Shown piece by piece: positions 1 through 9,118 of a stretch of DNA of 29,805 nucleotides. This stretch comes from Entophlyctis helioformis (lineage: Eukaryota > Chytridiomycota > Chytridiomycetes > Chytridiales > Chytriomycetaceae). The position numbers and the translations under genes were made by a program. Where the stretch lies: positions 1 to 29,805 of the forward strand of contig JAHLKH010000258.1 in NCBI GenBank assembly GCA_025526915.1, in the 5' to 3' direction. Numbering within the stretch: the first letter of the stretch is position 1; each line of letters begins with the position of its first letter. The notes beneath the pieces are model-generated. The model saw only the letters and a program-made list of their open reading frames with translations, was not told where the DNA came from and did no database searches.

Positions 1-539
1 ACTTTATCATGGGATGCAGCACAGCACCGGGCCGCCCGCAGACGATTGTCACGTTCATTGTGGCGTACTACAACTGCATTGTGGCCATGTTCACGCTCTT
101 GTACGGCACGCGGCTTGGCCGGCCCGAAGCGCGCAGCATCGCGTTCTTCACACAGGCAGTGATTGCGATTGCGAGCGGGCTGTGGATCAAGCGAGGCGAC
201 ACGGCCGTGTTTGATCTGCTGTGGTGGCTGCAGTACATCAGCCCAACCTACTGGACGCTGTCGCCGCTCATCCGTGCCAACATGGCTGGCGCTGGCGAGT
301 GTGTGCTGCTCGACCCGACCGGCACCGAGTGCAGAGCCAGTGTGGGCGATCTGGTGGTGGAGCAAATCCGCGCCGACCGGCTGTCGCCCGACGTGTGTTT
401 GGCGTGCGTGGTGGGTCTGTGGGCGGCCTTCCGCGCCATCCAGCTTGCTCTGCTTGTTGTGGATGCGCATGCGTCTGCGATCACAGGCTGGCTGCGTGGC
501 GTTTTCGGGACAGCACCGACACCAGACACCAAGGCGTGA
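1..539 (+). CDS. ABCG-type transporter, last exon (5' partial)
   Basis: This open frame enters from the left edge (first full codon at 3) and ends at TGA 537-539. It encodes the C-terminal half of an ABC2-type membrane domain: several hydrophobic helices, then the segment LLWWLQYISPTYWTLSPLI, and a final helix. It differs by only five residues in 176 from the end of the esterase-ABCG protein encoded at 16442-21400. Of 14 nucleotide differences in the coding part, nine are silent, which points to purifying selection on a working copy. The rest of the gene lies outside the window, so whether it also carries the esterase domain cannot be seen. It converges on the coiled-coil gene ending at 790. 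Confidence 0.85.
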   Translation, partial: FIMGCSTAPGRPQTIVTFIVAYYNCIVAMFTLLYGTRLGRPEARSIAFFTQAVIAIASGLWIKRGDTAVFDLLWWLQYISPTYWTLSPLIRANMAGAGECVLLDPTGTECRASVGDLVVEQIRADRLSPDVCLACVVGLWAAFRAIQLALLVVDAHASAITGWLRGVFGTAPTPDTKA

Positions 540-789
540 CTGGCATGCTTCGACAACCAATACAAGTGATGTGCACAATGGAATGCTGGCGCAATCGCAG
601 CATGTCTCGTCTGGCTGAGACACGCTGTTTGTTGGCGGGCTGCTGCTGGTGCTGCTCTGCGTTTGAGCCTGGCGTCAAGGACAGATCCAGCAAGCGTCCA
701 TGCGCGCCAGCCTGTTTATTCGGACTGTGGCGCACTGTACATATGATCCTGATCTGCGAGCCGACTGGCCCGCGGTCAGATGCAGCCAG
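540..789. other. Convergent 3' region, no gene seen
   Basis: The 250 bp between the stop of the ABCG exon (539) and the stop of the coiled-coil gene (790) hold no supportable gene. The block is well conserved between the two inverted arms except for a cluster of changes at 745-780. Confidence 0.6.
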
Positions 790-1554
790 TCACCAGAACA
801 GCGACAGCAGGTCTGGCAGCAGCAGACAGGCGGTGGCCAGCACGACTGGAAGCAGGATGAGCTGCGCGACGTGATGCTGCCACGATCAAGCCAGCCAGTT
901 GATGGTGCTCGTTTCAGTGTGGATTGTGGATGCATCCATGCAAGGCACAGCCAGCCGAGCAGCACGCACCTTGGGCTGGACAGTCGGAATGGGTATCTGG
1001 ACGACGCTGTCGAGCTCGGCGCGCAGATCGCCCACGGCCAGCTCCTGCAGTCGCCGCGTGGTGAGTGTCTGGTTGAGGCGTGTGCGCAGCTGCACCTCCA
1101 GCTGCTCCTGGTGCTCGATGCGCCGCATGCAGTCTCGCCGCCTGCCCAGCGTGCGTGTGTAGAGCACCTGCAGCGAGCGGACGTCCTTCTGCAGGTCCAG
1201 AACGTGCGCGAGGTGCGGTGCGAGTCTCTGCCGTGTTTGGTGCGACAAGTGTCAGCGAGTGCCGCTCAAGAAAGCGCAGCAGGCAGCAGGCGGCACCTCT
1301 TCGCCAGAGAGCGCTGCTCGGCGCTGCTCGGCGTTTTCGTTCTGCAGAGCCTTGAGCCGCAGCTGCTCGCCGTAGGCCAGCTCCAGGCTCGTCACGACGT
1401 CGTCGGCCTGCAGCGTCGACAGCCGCCCAAACAGGGCGAGCCAGTCGCCGCCAACGGACATTTCGGTGCAAGCAGATCGCGACAAGCCCGTTGTGGCGGC
1501 CGTGGCCAAGGTGGCCAAGGCGTCAAAGGACATGTATTGTGCAAGGGAAGGCAT
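790..1554 (-). CDS. Predicted tail-anchored coiled-coil protein of unknown function
   Basis: I do not recognise the family. The model has three exons, all phase 0: 1554-1297, 1188-970 and 876-790, with introns starting GTGCCG and GTGCGT and ending CTGCAG and GGCAG (187 aa). The middle exon is rich in Arg, Leu, Gln and Glu with a heptad-like pattern, suggesting a coiled coil. The last exon encodes one strongly hydrophobic helix (about residues 163-182, including LILLPVVLATACLLL) that ends six residues before the stop, the layout of a tail-anchored membrane protein. Without the second splice the protein would stop at 886 with no membrane helix. The start is only 29 nt after the HAAO stop on the same strand. 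The last exon contains the breakpoint of the inverted duplication. Confidence 0.55.
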
Positions 1555-1583
1555 GTGCAGGGGGCGTGGACGCTCGAGCGGCG

Positions 1584-2431
1584 TCACTTCTTGGGGTTGA
1601 CGTGGCCGCACTTGCAGGTGCGCAGCTTGTCGTCGGCAAAGTACTTTTCAATGACCGGCTTGAGCTGCGTGCCCAGGTCGGTGCAGTGGAACGACTCTTC
1701 GAACACAATCTCGCGGCACTGCTCGCAGTACCATCTGAGGCGATCTGTGCCAGGTGTGTGCCAGTCGTGTGCGCCAGTCGTGTGCCAGTCAGATGCCAGT
1801 TGTGCACCAGTCAGGTGCTCGTCAGACAGCCAGTCAGATGGCAGGTCAGATAGCGCTTACCGAGAGAGCCGGCGGGACGCTTGCGCTCAATGACGATGCC
1901 GACCGTGTCGGCAAAGCGCACGGGGTTGTGCGGTACGTTCCCCGGCAGCAGGAACATCTCGTCCTCGCGGATGTGGATGTCCTTGAACTCGCCATTGTCA
2001 ACGACCTTGAGGAGCATGTCGCCCTTGTACTGGAAGAACCACTCCTGCAGCACAGCGTCACGCTGAGTCAGTCCGATGCGGCTGGCTGGCTGGCGGTGGT
2101 TGAGCCCGTGCACAGGGGCTCGTGGTGCGGCAGGCAGCTGGCTGGCAGGCAGCACCACTACGACCAACTACGACCAGGCGGCCCACAGACGGATAGACAG
2201 CCAGACAGACACACAAACCTCGGTCTCGTTGACGTGGTAGTCGTTGCGGGCGTTGGGGCCGCCGACGGCCATGACGGTGTAGTCCTCGGAGCTCCACAGA
2301 CAAAAGTTGTTGACGGGCGGCTGCAGCAAGTGCGAGTTCTCGCTGATCCACTTGCCAAACTTGAACGGCATCACGGCGATGCGGGAGCCGCCCGCGGGGC
2401 CAGTCGACGATCCAGACGCTGCAGTGGTCAT
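1584..2431 (-). CDS. BNA1: 3-hydroxyanthranilate 3,4-dioxygenase
   Basis: This enzyme opens 3-hydroxyanthranilate to 2-amino-3-carboxymuconate semialdehyde, the precursor of quinolinate in de novo NAD synthesis from tryptophan. There are three exons, 2431-2219, 2044-1861 and 1744-1584, giving 185 aa, the length of the short fungal/bacterial form. The cupin iron ligands are present at the expected spacing: His66, Glu72 and His110, with Arg62, Arg114 and Glu124 placed for substrate binding. The C-terminus has a rubredoxin-like metal site, CEQC at 139-142 and CKCGH at 176-180, as in the bacterial and yeast enzymes. The start ATG at 2431 fits the family N-terminus. It is divergent from NOP16 across 176 bp. 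Identification rests on motif spacing and is strong. Confidence 0.95.
1745..1860 (-). repeat. CCAGTC-rich minisatellite filling HAAO intron 2
   Basis: The 116-nt second intron of the dioxygenase gene is built largely from imperfect copies of a 10-12 nt unit around CCAGTC (for example CCAGTCGTGTG and CCAGTCAGATG on the + strand, 1760-1848). Confidence 0.75.
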
Positions 2432-2607
2432 TGGCGGGTGTCGGTTGTTGTGGCAAGATGCGCCCGCCAGATCCTGCCCAGTCGGTGAAGCCGGCCATGG
2501 GTCACGTGACTCTCCACGCGATTGCAAGTTTTTTTTTTGGAATGTTTTAGCTTCGACCACCAGAAGCAGCACCTCCGGCAGCACCACCACCAACACCACC
2601 AACAGAC
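2432..2607. promoter_or_regulatory. Divergent promoter region, HAAO/NOP16
   Basis: The 176 bp between the two start codons contain a perfect 10-bp palindrome GTCACGTGAC (2501-2510) with an E-box CACGTG core, the type of site bound by bHLH factors, and a run of ten T (2529-2538) about 70 bp before the NOP16 start. Poly(dT) tracts often exclude nucleosomes in fungal promoters. Regulation by either element is inference. Confidence 0.5.
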
Positions 2608-3327
2608 ATGGCCCGCCCGCGAGTTCGCAGAAAGACAAGGAACCCCAACTCCAAGACAACCCGCAAGCAGCGCAACCCATACAACGTCTCGTTCTCGGGC
2701 GTGCACCCGCTGGTGCAAAAGACGTGGGATGTGACCAAGACGCTGCGCCAAAACTACAAGGCCATGGGCCTTGTTTCGTCGCTCAACGGCGTGGCAGGTG
2801 GAACCGGCGACGAGGCTGCCCGCCAGCATGCAGAGCTCGAGCGGTTCGAGCAGCTCAAGAACAATGTCGAGTGGCGGGTGATTGACCGGTCAGAGCCGGC
2901 TGACGAGTCCGAGTCTGCTGGTGCTGGTGCTGGTGCTGCCAGCGCCAAGCCGCTCGAGCCATTCGCGCACCTGCAGCCGCTCGAAGGGCCGATTGCCGTC
3001 GACGAGCGTGTCAAGAGCATTGGCTCAAAGGTCAGCGCCAGACGCACCGGAAACACCACCATCTACATCAAGCCGGGATCAACGTCTGTGGCCGAGCCGG
3101 CCGAGCACGTCGAGTCATCGAACCCCGTCATTGCGGCCATGGAAGAGCAGGCACGCAATGCCGTCAAGCTGCAGCGCCACGCCTCGGAGCAGGAGCACCT
3201 CGTCTACAGCGATCTTATCCGCAAGCACGGCGACGACTACGAGGCCATGAGCAGGGACATGCGTCTGAACAAGTACCAGCTGTCGGCCGGCCAGTTGCGG
3301 AAAAAGATTCGGAATCTGCCGTTCTGA
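2608..3327 (+). CDS. NOP16: Ribosome biogenesis protein Nop16
   Basis: Nop16 is a nucleolar factor of 60S ribosomal subunit assembly. The single-exon gene encodes 239 aa, close to the fungal length. The N-terminus is basic ([20 protein letters not shown]), as in the family, followed by the conserved block around [20 protein letters not shown], a variable acidic/alanine linker, and the conserved C-terminal block ending [13 protein letters not shown]. An AATAAA hexamer follows the stop by 8 nt. The start is the first ATG and gives the family N-terminus. It shares a divergent promoter with the HAAO gene. Confidence 0.95.
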   Translation: MARPRVRRKTRNPNSKTTRKQRNPYNVSFSGVHPLVQKTWDVTKTLRQNYKAMGLVSSLNGVAGGTGDEAARQHAELERFEQLKNNVEWRVIDRSEPADESESAGAGAGAASAKPLEPFAHLQPLEGPIAVDERVKSIGSKVSARRTGNTTIYIKPGSTSVAEPAEHVESSNPVIAAMEEQARNAVKLQRHASEQEHLVYSDLIRKHGDDYEAMSRDMRLNKYQLSAGQLRKKIRNLPF

Positions 3328-3335
3328 TGCCATGG

Positions 3336-3341
3336 AATAAA
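3336..3341 (+). terminator. Polyadenylation signal AATAAA of NOP16
   Basis: A canonical AATAAA lies 8 nt downstream of the NOP16 stop codon (3325-3327), less than 100 nt before the start codon of the next gene at 3435. This implies a very short 3' UTR. Confidence 0.6.
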
Positions 3342-3434
3342 CCTGTCTTTGCTTTGTTATTGTGGCCGTTGTTTCGAGACCCGGAACCGCCCAGCCAGCC
3401 CCAGAGACTGCCAGAGACTAGTGAAGACCGCCAG

Positions 3435-3729
3435 ATGGTACGTGCGCATCCACCACACGCCGCTGCGAGGCGGCATCGCCACAGGTTGCGCACCGAGCAG
3501 ACGCGGATCGTGCAGCCGCAGTGGCGCAGCACAGTGCTCATGTGCGAGCACAACACGACCCGTGGCGACTGGGCTGACACCCCCTCGTGCCCCTGCACTG
3601 CACTGCACTGCACTGCAGACAACAATCAACAAACTCGCAGACGATCTCGACAGAAACGTCTCGATTGTCGGCAAGCCCGCTGGTGCAGACATCAACAAGA
3701 CTGCCAGCACCAACGCCGCCGCTGGCAAT

Positions 3730-3763
<34 letters not shown>

Positions 3764-6123
3764 CCGACTTTGCAGATGCCAAGGAAGAGCAGTCGACGTT
3801 TGTGCCCCTCAAGCTCGACAAAAAGGACATCAAGCTCATGCTCGCCGAGAGCGAAAAGACGTTTGATCAGGACCTCACCGATGTTGTCGAAGCCATCCAC
3901 CTGTTCCTCAACTCGCGGGTCAAGGACTCGGAAAAGTTCCTCAAGGCCAAGTACTGCAAGACGCTGATGCACACGATCGGATACGGCGTGATCCTCTCGC
4001 TCAAATGCCTCATGACATTCGACCGGTACGATATCGACGCGGCAATGGACGCCTTGCGCGTGTCCGTGGAGGTCGCGCAGGCGTTCCGCAAGGAGCAGTC
4101 GCTCGTCGGGTCGCTGGCCGGATTCGTGTTTGGCGGCGGCCGGGGCGGCAAGGACGGCTCGAGCTTCAAGGCCATGACCAAGATGCAGCGGCACGCCGAG
4201 GTGGTGTTTGCCGAGGCGTACCTGCTGCGCGCGGTGCTGTCGCTGCTCACGGACACCAACATGGTCGCGTTTGTGCGCGAGGGCCTCAATATCCGCCAGG
4301 CGTACTCCATCTTCAAGTCGGGGTTCCGCTTCCTCAAGCGCTGCTGGGAAGAGGGCGGGCCGCAGGGGCTGGTGGACAACAAGATCGACGCCAACTTTAT
4401 CAACGCCGTGTACCATGGCGTTGGCGTGTTCAACCTGATCCTATCCATCATGCCGGCTCGCATGCTGCGCATCTTTGAGATGATTGGCTTTGGCGGCCAT
4501 CGCGACTTTGGCATGCGCTGTCTCGAGCTCGGTGCTGGATGGGCAGATGCCGTGGACGCACTTGCTGCTGCGTCGGTCTCCAACAGTGCCGGTGCCGGTG
4601 GTGGTGGTGACAGGATCGGCGCGTCTCTGAATGTCAGTCCGACCACCGCTGCCGCCGCCGCTGCTGCTGCTGCTGCCAACACCCGCCGCAAGAAGAAGAC
4701 GAAAAAGGCCATCGACTTTGTATTCCCCGATGGCACAAAGGCCGTCGCGGGCATCCGATCGTTCCTGTGCGACCTGTCGCTGCACCTGTACCACATTGTG
4801 CTGGGGTCCATGATCCAGATGCCCGGCTGCAACATCCCACTCGCACGGCAGATGCTCAACGCAGATCTCGAGCGCCATCCCAACTCGTTCTTGTATCTGA
4901 CGCTGCACGCACGCGTTCTGCAGTCGTCGGCCGACCCCGAAAGCGCCATCACGCAGCTCACTCGCGTGATTGACATTCAGCGCGACTGGCGCCAGCTCGC
5001 GCATGTGTGCATCTGGGATATCGGCATGTGCCATGCGGCTCTTGGACGCTGGCTCGAGGCGAGCGAGTGTTTTGCCACACTGCATGCAGAGAACACGTGG
5101 TCGCCCGCCATCTACCTGTACCTGCGCGCGGCTTTTCTGATCATGCACGATCCGCAGGGCAAGAAGAAGGAGATTGACGAGATGCTCAAGGAAGTGCCCA
5201 AAAAGTGCAAAAAGGTGGCTGGCAAGTCCATCCCGCTCGAGGTGAGTCCGGGTCGGCTTGCTGCATACGCATCGAGTGCGCGCTACTGCTGGCCGCTGCT
5301 GCTGCTGCTGCTGCTTCTGATGATGATGGCTGTGTTGCGACAGAAATTCGTGGCGCGCAAGTCACGCAAGTACTTTCTGCAGGGCGACCGGCTCCTGATG
5401 CCTGGGCTCGAGATCATCTACATGTGGAACGGCTTCGACCACATCCCACACGACCGGCTCAAGGTGATCCAGGCAGACGTCGATGCGGCCATCAAGAGCC
5501 TCGACAAGCAGCAGGAAGAGTTCAAGAAGCAGCCGCGCGCTCGCCAGCCGTCGTCGTCGTCATCGTCTGCGGCCAAGACCGACACCGCCGACGCGCCGTA
5601 CCCAACGTTCTTTGACGACGTGTGCCTGCTGCGGTTCTTCAAGGGCCTGGTGCTGCGCGAACTGGCGTACCCGACCCACATGACGCTCCTCCCCGAAGAG
5701 ACGCTCGTTGCCACCGCATCGACCGTGCTCACGGACAAGATGGCCAAGGACCTGCAGTACGCCGCCAAGCAGTTTGAGTACATTGCGCTGCAGGCCGACC
5801 AGATCGACCTGGACCACTGGATGCTGCCGTTCACGCGGTACGAGCAGGCACAGCTGTACGTGCGGATGGCCAAGTACGATCTCGCCAAGCGCGAGTATCT
5901 TGCTGCGCTCAATGGCGGGTATGCCGAGGACGAGGCTGGGCACCAGCGACGCAAGGCGAGCATGGAGAATAGTCTGCATCTGCGCGTGCACAACGGGCTG
6001 GTCAAGCTCAAGGGGATGGAGGCGCTTGCCGAGGGTGGTCGCAAGAGCATGAGTGGCAGTCCGACGAGTGCGACAACGGTGGGCAGTACGGATGCCGAGG
6101 GCGACGATGACGACTCTGACTGA
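3435..6123 (+). CDS. IML2: Iml2/TTC39-like TPR protein
   Basis: Iml2 and TTC39 proteins are TPR-type helical repeat proteins; yeast Iml2 is linked to lipid droplets and clearance of protein inclusions. The model is exon 1 = ATG only (3435-3437), exon 2 = 3619-5241, exon 3 = 5344-6123, giving 801 aa. The frame is also open upstream through intron 1, but that stretch is repeat-rich and unlike the family, while splicing GTACGT..CTGCAG gives a sensible start MTTINKLADDL. An acidic run of Asp follows near residue 45. Family hallmarks include the block KYCKTLMHTIGYG, a Gly-rich FGGGRGGKDGSS loop, and C-terminal repeats around YVRMAKYDLAKREY. An Ala run and a basic RRKKKTKK patch sit near residue 350. 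The tail is acidic. It converges on the kinase gene across 226 bp. Confidence 0.88.
3438..3618 (+). other. Intron 1 of the Iml2 gene, with CTGCA tandem repeat
   Basis: The 181-nt intron starts GTACGTGCG directly after the ATG and ends CTGCAG. Its 3' end (3593-3618) is a tandem array of the 5-mer CACTG placed where the polypyrimidine tract would be expected. Confidence 0.65.
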
Positions 6124-6349
6124 TGCAGCCATCTGGACGGGCGATTGGCGGTGATGACAAGTGCGGATGTGGCGGATGGACAGAAGGTACACTCGCGATG
6201 GTGGCTGTGCGGCACAGGAGGGCATGCGACCAAGACGACAATGAAGCGGATAGAGGGCACACAGCCAAAGAGGAATGATAGATATTTATGGTTTTCATGT
6301 ACATGGTGAGCAGCGGCCCGCCAACAAGGGAGGGCGGCTGCAGAGGCAA
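6124..6349. other. Convergent 3' region, no gene seen
   Basis: The 226 bp between the Iml2 and kinase stop codons have no supportable gene. A small AT-rich patch at 6277-6300 (GATAGATATTTATGG) is the likeliest place for 3'-end signals of either gene. Confidence 0.5.
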
Positions 6350-9118
6350 TCACAAGGCAAGAGCGTCTCGCACAAACGGGTGCCGCAGCACATCGCACGC
6401 CGAGATGCGCGTCTCCGGATCGATCGCGAGCATCTTGGACACGAGGTCTCTCAGAAGCGGGTTGGCAGCCAGCCCAGACTCGTCAAAGTCGCACGGGAGG
6501 ACCGATGCAGACGCGATGTCGACCTTGCCGCTGATCATGGCTTCGTGGCAGGCAGGGAACCGCCGGTGCGATATGGTGAACAGCATCATGCCCAGAGCCC
6601 ACACGTCGACCTTGAATCCATCAACACGCGTGAGGCCAGCGTCCTTGGCGCAGCCACCTTCGGCCGGGTAGCCGATGGGCTGGTGGTCATCACCCTTGAT
6701 CGGCTGCTGCTGTTGCTGCTGTTGCTGCTGTTGCTGTCGTTCAGTCTGTTTGCAGATCTCGCGTTTGCGAGCAAGGTTTGCAAGTAACTCGGGCGGCGTC
6801 ATGGCTGTCGTGCCAGCAGACACCACGCCAACACATCGCGCGCCATCCGCATTCGCTACGCCGTTTGGCGTGGGCGACAGAGACGCGGTCGGGTCGGCAC
6901 CGCAGGGACGCGCATGGCCAAAGTCGCAGAGGACGGCATTGAGGCACTGGTCGACAAGGACGTTCTCTTCCTTGAGATCGCCGTGGATCCAGCCATGGGC
7001 GTGGAGGAGAGCGACCGACGCGACGAGCTGGGCAAACAGCGAGCAGATGATGGTGTCGGGCAGGACGTCGCGGTTGGACTCGAGCAGCGTGTACAGGTCG
7101 GACGATGCTGATGCGGCATATGCAACGAGAACAGGACGTCCAGAAGGGAGGAAGCACTCGAGCATGAGCGGCTGCTGCTGCAGGTGTCCATGGGTCGCCG
7201 ACGTGGGCGTGTGCGCCGTCTGTGGCGGCCGCAGCAGTGATCGGACGGCACGTCTGTTGGGCGACGAGCTGAGGGCCAGATCTGACACCGACGTTGGCGT
7301 CGTGGACGGTTTGGTGGCAATGGTATGGGTCGTGTCGCTGGCGGTGGCGACTGGCGCAGTGTCTGTAGGTGGATCGGTCTTGAGCGGCGATGGCGAAGTC
7401 GAGGGCGATGGCGATGGTGGCAGAACAGTGCCTGGCAGCGGCTGGGATCGCATGGCTGGCAGAGCCAGTGTGTTGCTGTCGTCGCCATCGCCATCACTGT
7501 CGCTGTCAAAGGCGTCGTAACAGGGCTTTGAGGCAGTTTGCGATGCCGTCCATGCAGGCTCGCACAGGCTGGTGACGAGATAGTAGTAGAATCCGTCTTC
7601 AAAGTCCATCAGATGCGACACGAAGCGCGAGTGCCGACACGCACGGGCCAGGTCCGAGTCCACCGTGCCATGCGCAGAGCCATGGCTGCTCGGGTCCTGC
7701 TGGTCGTGGCCGACGCCCAACGTCATGCCGTCCGCCTGCCAGCTCTTGAGCGACCGCAGGAGCACAATCTCGTTGGGCAGGCAGCTCTCAAACGCAGCAC
7801 GCTTGAGGTCCTTGTAGATGATCTTGATGGCAACCGGGTGGCCGTCCGACAGCCGCACAGCACCAACGACAACGCCGTTGCCGCCGATGCCGAGCAGACG
7901 CACGGGCATGAAGCGCGATGCGAGCAGGCGGTTGGACTCGATGCTGTGCACCGCCGCGCGTAAGCCGGCCTGCTCGATCCGTGTGAGCGGCACGTTTGGC
8001 TGGGATGTCAGGCGGCGCTCCCAGGCAGACAGGTCTGGAAGCTGTGGCCCAAAGCCGCCGCCGCCGCCGCCACCGCCACCGCCACCGCCAGAGGCGTAGC
8101 CGAGACCCGCCGATAAGGGTGCTCGGCGGCCATAGCGTCTGCGGGTGCTGCGGTCGCGTTGCGTAGACCGTCTGCCAAGCGGCGATCCAGGGCCGCTCAT
8201 GGTGGCGAGATGCGAGCCGACAGCGCCTGCACCGGCGGAAGCCACGTCATCGCCGGTGCCGTCTGCATCGTGGTCGTCGTCTGCATCGTCGTCGTGGTCG
8301 TCGTTGTCGTCGTACTCGCTGGTGTGCATGTGTGCGTACGTGTTGTACGGCGACGCAGGGCTGTAGAAGTTGGCTGCGGCGATCGGGCTTGACGGCGAGA
8401 ACAGGAGGGCCGAGTCGAGGCCGGCGACGTCCTCGAAGAAGCTGGCAGGCGTGGGCGGGACGGACGATGCGGGCGAACTGGACGTCGATGGCAGTGCACC
8501 AGGCTGCTGTGACTGGGGCGGCTGCAGCAGCAGTGGCTGTGATTGCTGTGGGCTGCTGGACACGCCGAGCGGATGCAGCAGCGGCCGCTGGAGGCTGGGC
8601 GACGAGCCGTTGCGGGTCTTGGCGGACGGCAGCGTCGAGGCCCGCGAGCGGACGGACCCGCCGGCGGGGGCGGGCGCCGTCATGGGGGCGGTCAGCACGG
8701 AGGCGGACGCAGAAGCCGACGCAGCCATCGCGATGCGCCCGACGCCGCCGGCCGGTGCGGGTGCATGGAGCGACAGCGCGGCGAGAGCGCTGCGGGGAGT
8801 GGAGATGCCGCTGCTCGGCTCGGAGGCGTCTGCTGGTGGTGGTGGTGGTGGTGGCCGTGGTGGTGGTGGTGCGGTGGGAGCGCACGCAGCGTCGGCGGCG
8901 AGGGGCGCCAACGGCAGCAGGCCCGCGGGGGCGCTTGGGGCAGTGGCAGCTCCAGCTGGAGGTGCAGCCGCAGCAGCTGCTGGTGCGTCCAGATGCGGCT
9001 GTGCACCAGCGGTTGCGGGGCAGCTGGCGGCGTGCGTGTGCGTGTGTGCGTGTGCGTGTGCATGCGCAGGCGCGGGGTTGGGGGCCGCCGGGTGCGTGCA
9101 CGCAGCAGCAGTGCTCAT
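6350..9118 (-). CDS. Large protein kinase with HGD catalytic loop
   Basis: A single-exon gene encodes 922 aa. The start at 9118 was chosen because the frame upstream runs into the neighbouring FAT1 exon. Residues 1-400 are low complexity (His/Ala, Ser/Pro, Gly runs) and probably disordered. The kinase domain begins near residue 414 with the Gly loop GIGGNGVVVG, followed by VAIK with Lys432, the catalytic loop HGDLKEENV at 712-720, CDFGHA with Asp732, a TPPELL block in place of APE, and VDVWALGMMLF. All catalytic residues are present, but the usual HRD is HGD. About 150 residues are inserted between the N-lobe and the catalytic loop, and a glutamine run (11 Q, near 795-805) sits after the activation segment. 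The ENV-type loop recalls PAS-kinase/CAMK members; the family is uncertain. Confidence 0.85.
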   Translation of the reverse strand: MSTAAACTHPAAPNPAPAHAHAHAHTHTHAASCPATAGAQPHLDAPAAAAAAPPAGAATAPSAPAGLLPLAPLAADAACAPTAPPPPRPPPPPPPADASEPSSGISTPRSALAALSLHAPAPAGGVGRIAMAASASASASVLTAPMTAPAPAGGSVRSRASTLPSAKTRNGSSPSLQRPLLHPLGVSSSPQQSQPLLLQPPQSQQPGALPSTSSSPASSVPPTPASFFEDVAGLDSALLFSPSSPIAAANFYSPASPYNTYAHMHTSEYDDNDDHDDDADDDHDADGTGDDVASAGAGAVGSHLATMSGPGSPLGRRSTQRDRSTRRRYGRRAPLSAGLGYASGGGGGGGGGGGGFGPQLPDLSAWERRLTSQPNVPLTRIEQAGLRAAVHSIESNRLLASRFMPVRLLGIGGNGVVVGAVRLSDGHPVAIKIIYKDLKRAAFESCLPNEIVLLRSLKSWQADGMTLGVGHDQQDPSSHGSAHGTVDSDLARACRHSRFVSHLMDFEDGFYYYLVTSLCEPAWTASQTASKPCYDAFDSDSDGDGDDSNTLALPAMRSQPLPGTVLPPSPSPSTSPSPLKTDPPTDTAPVATASDTTHTIATKPSTTPTSVSDLALSSSPNRRAVRSLLRPPQTAHTPTSATHGHLQQQPLMLECFLPSGRPVLVAYAASASSDLYTLLESNRDVLPDTIICSLFAQLVASVALLHAHGWIHGDLKEENVLVDQCLNAVLCDFGHARPCGADPTASLSPTPNGVANADGARCVGVVSAGTTAMTPPELLANLARKREICKQTERQQQQQQQQQQQPIKGDDHQPIGYPAEGGCAKDAGLTRVDGFKVDVWALGMMLFTISHRRFPACHEAMISGKVDIASASVLPCDFDESGLAANPLLRDLVSKMLAIDPETRISACDVLRHPFVRDALAL
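6703..6737 (-). repeat. CAG/CAA triplet tract encoding polyglutamine
   Basis: On the minus strand a run of mostly CAG CAG CAA units encodes 11 consecutive glutamines inside the kinase coding sequence, just after the activation segment. Confidence 0.85.

Larger units (their letters stand above)
1..828 (+). repeat. Left arm of inverted duplication
   Basis: Positions 1-828 match the reverse complement of 16153-16980 without gaps (position p pairs with 16981-p). I count 24 mismatches, about 97% identity. Mismatches cluster at 725-780 and 490-525. Homology is still perfect at the left edge of the window, so the arm continues outside. It contains the last exon of an ABCG transporter and the 3' end of the convergent coiled-coil gene. 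Degenerate similarity continues to about 860. Confidence 0.97.

Noticed and set aside
1..828. Inverted repeat considered as a transposon terminal repeat
   Set aside because: The arms carry host gene exons, no transposase or integrase is seen in the 15 kb between them, and the right boundary shows no target-site duplication typical of an element.
886..970. Unspliced end of the coiled-coil gene (stop at 886)
   Set aside because: Possible, but the GTGCGT donor and GGCAG acceptor in matching phase reveal a clean membrane helix; kept only as the alternative.
700..1893. 397-codon open frame on the + strand
   Set aside because: Antisense to the coiled-coil and HAAO exons; composition is that of a shadow frame.
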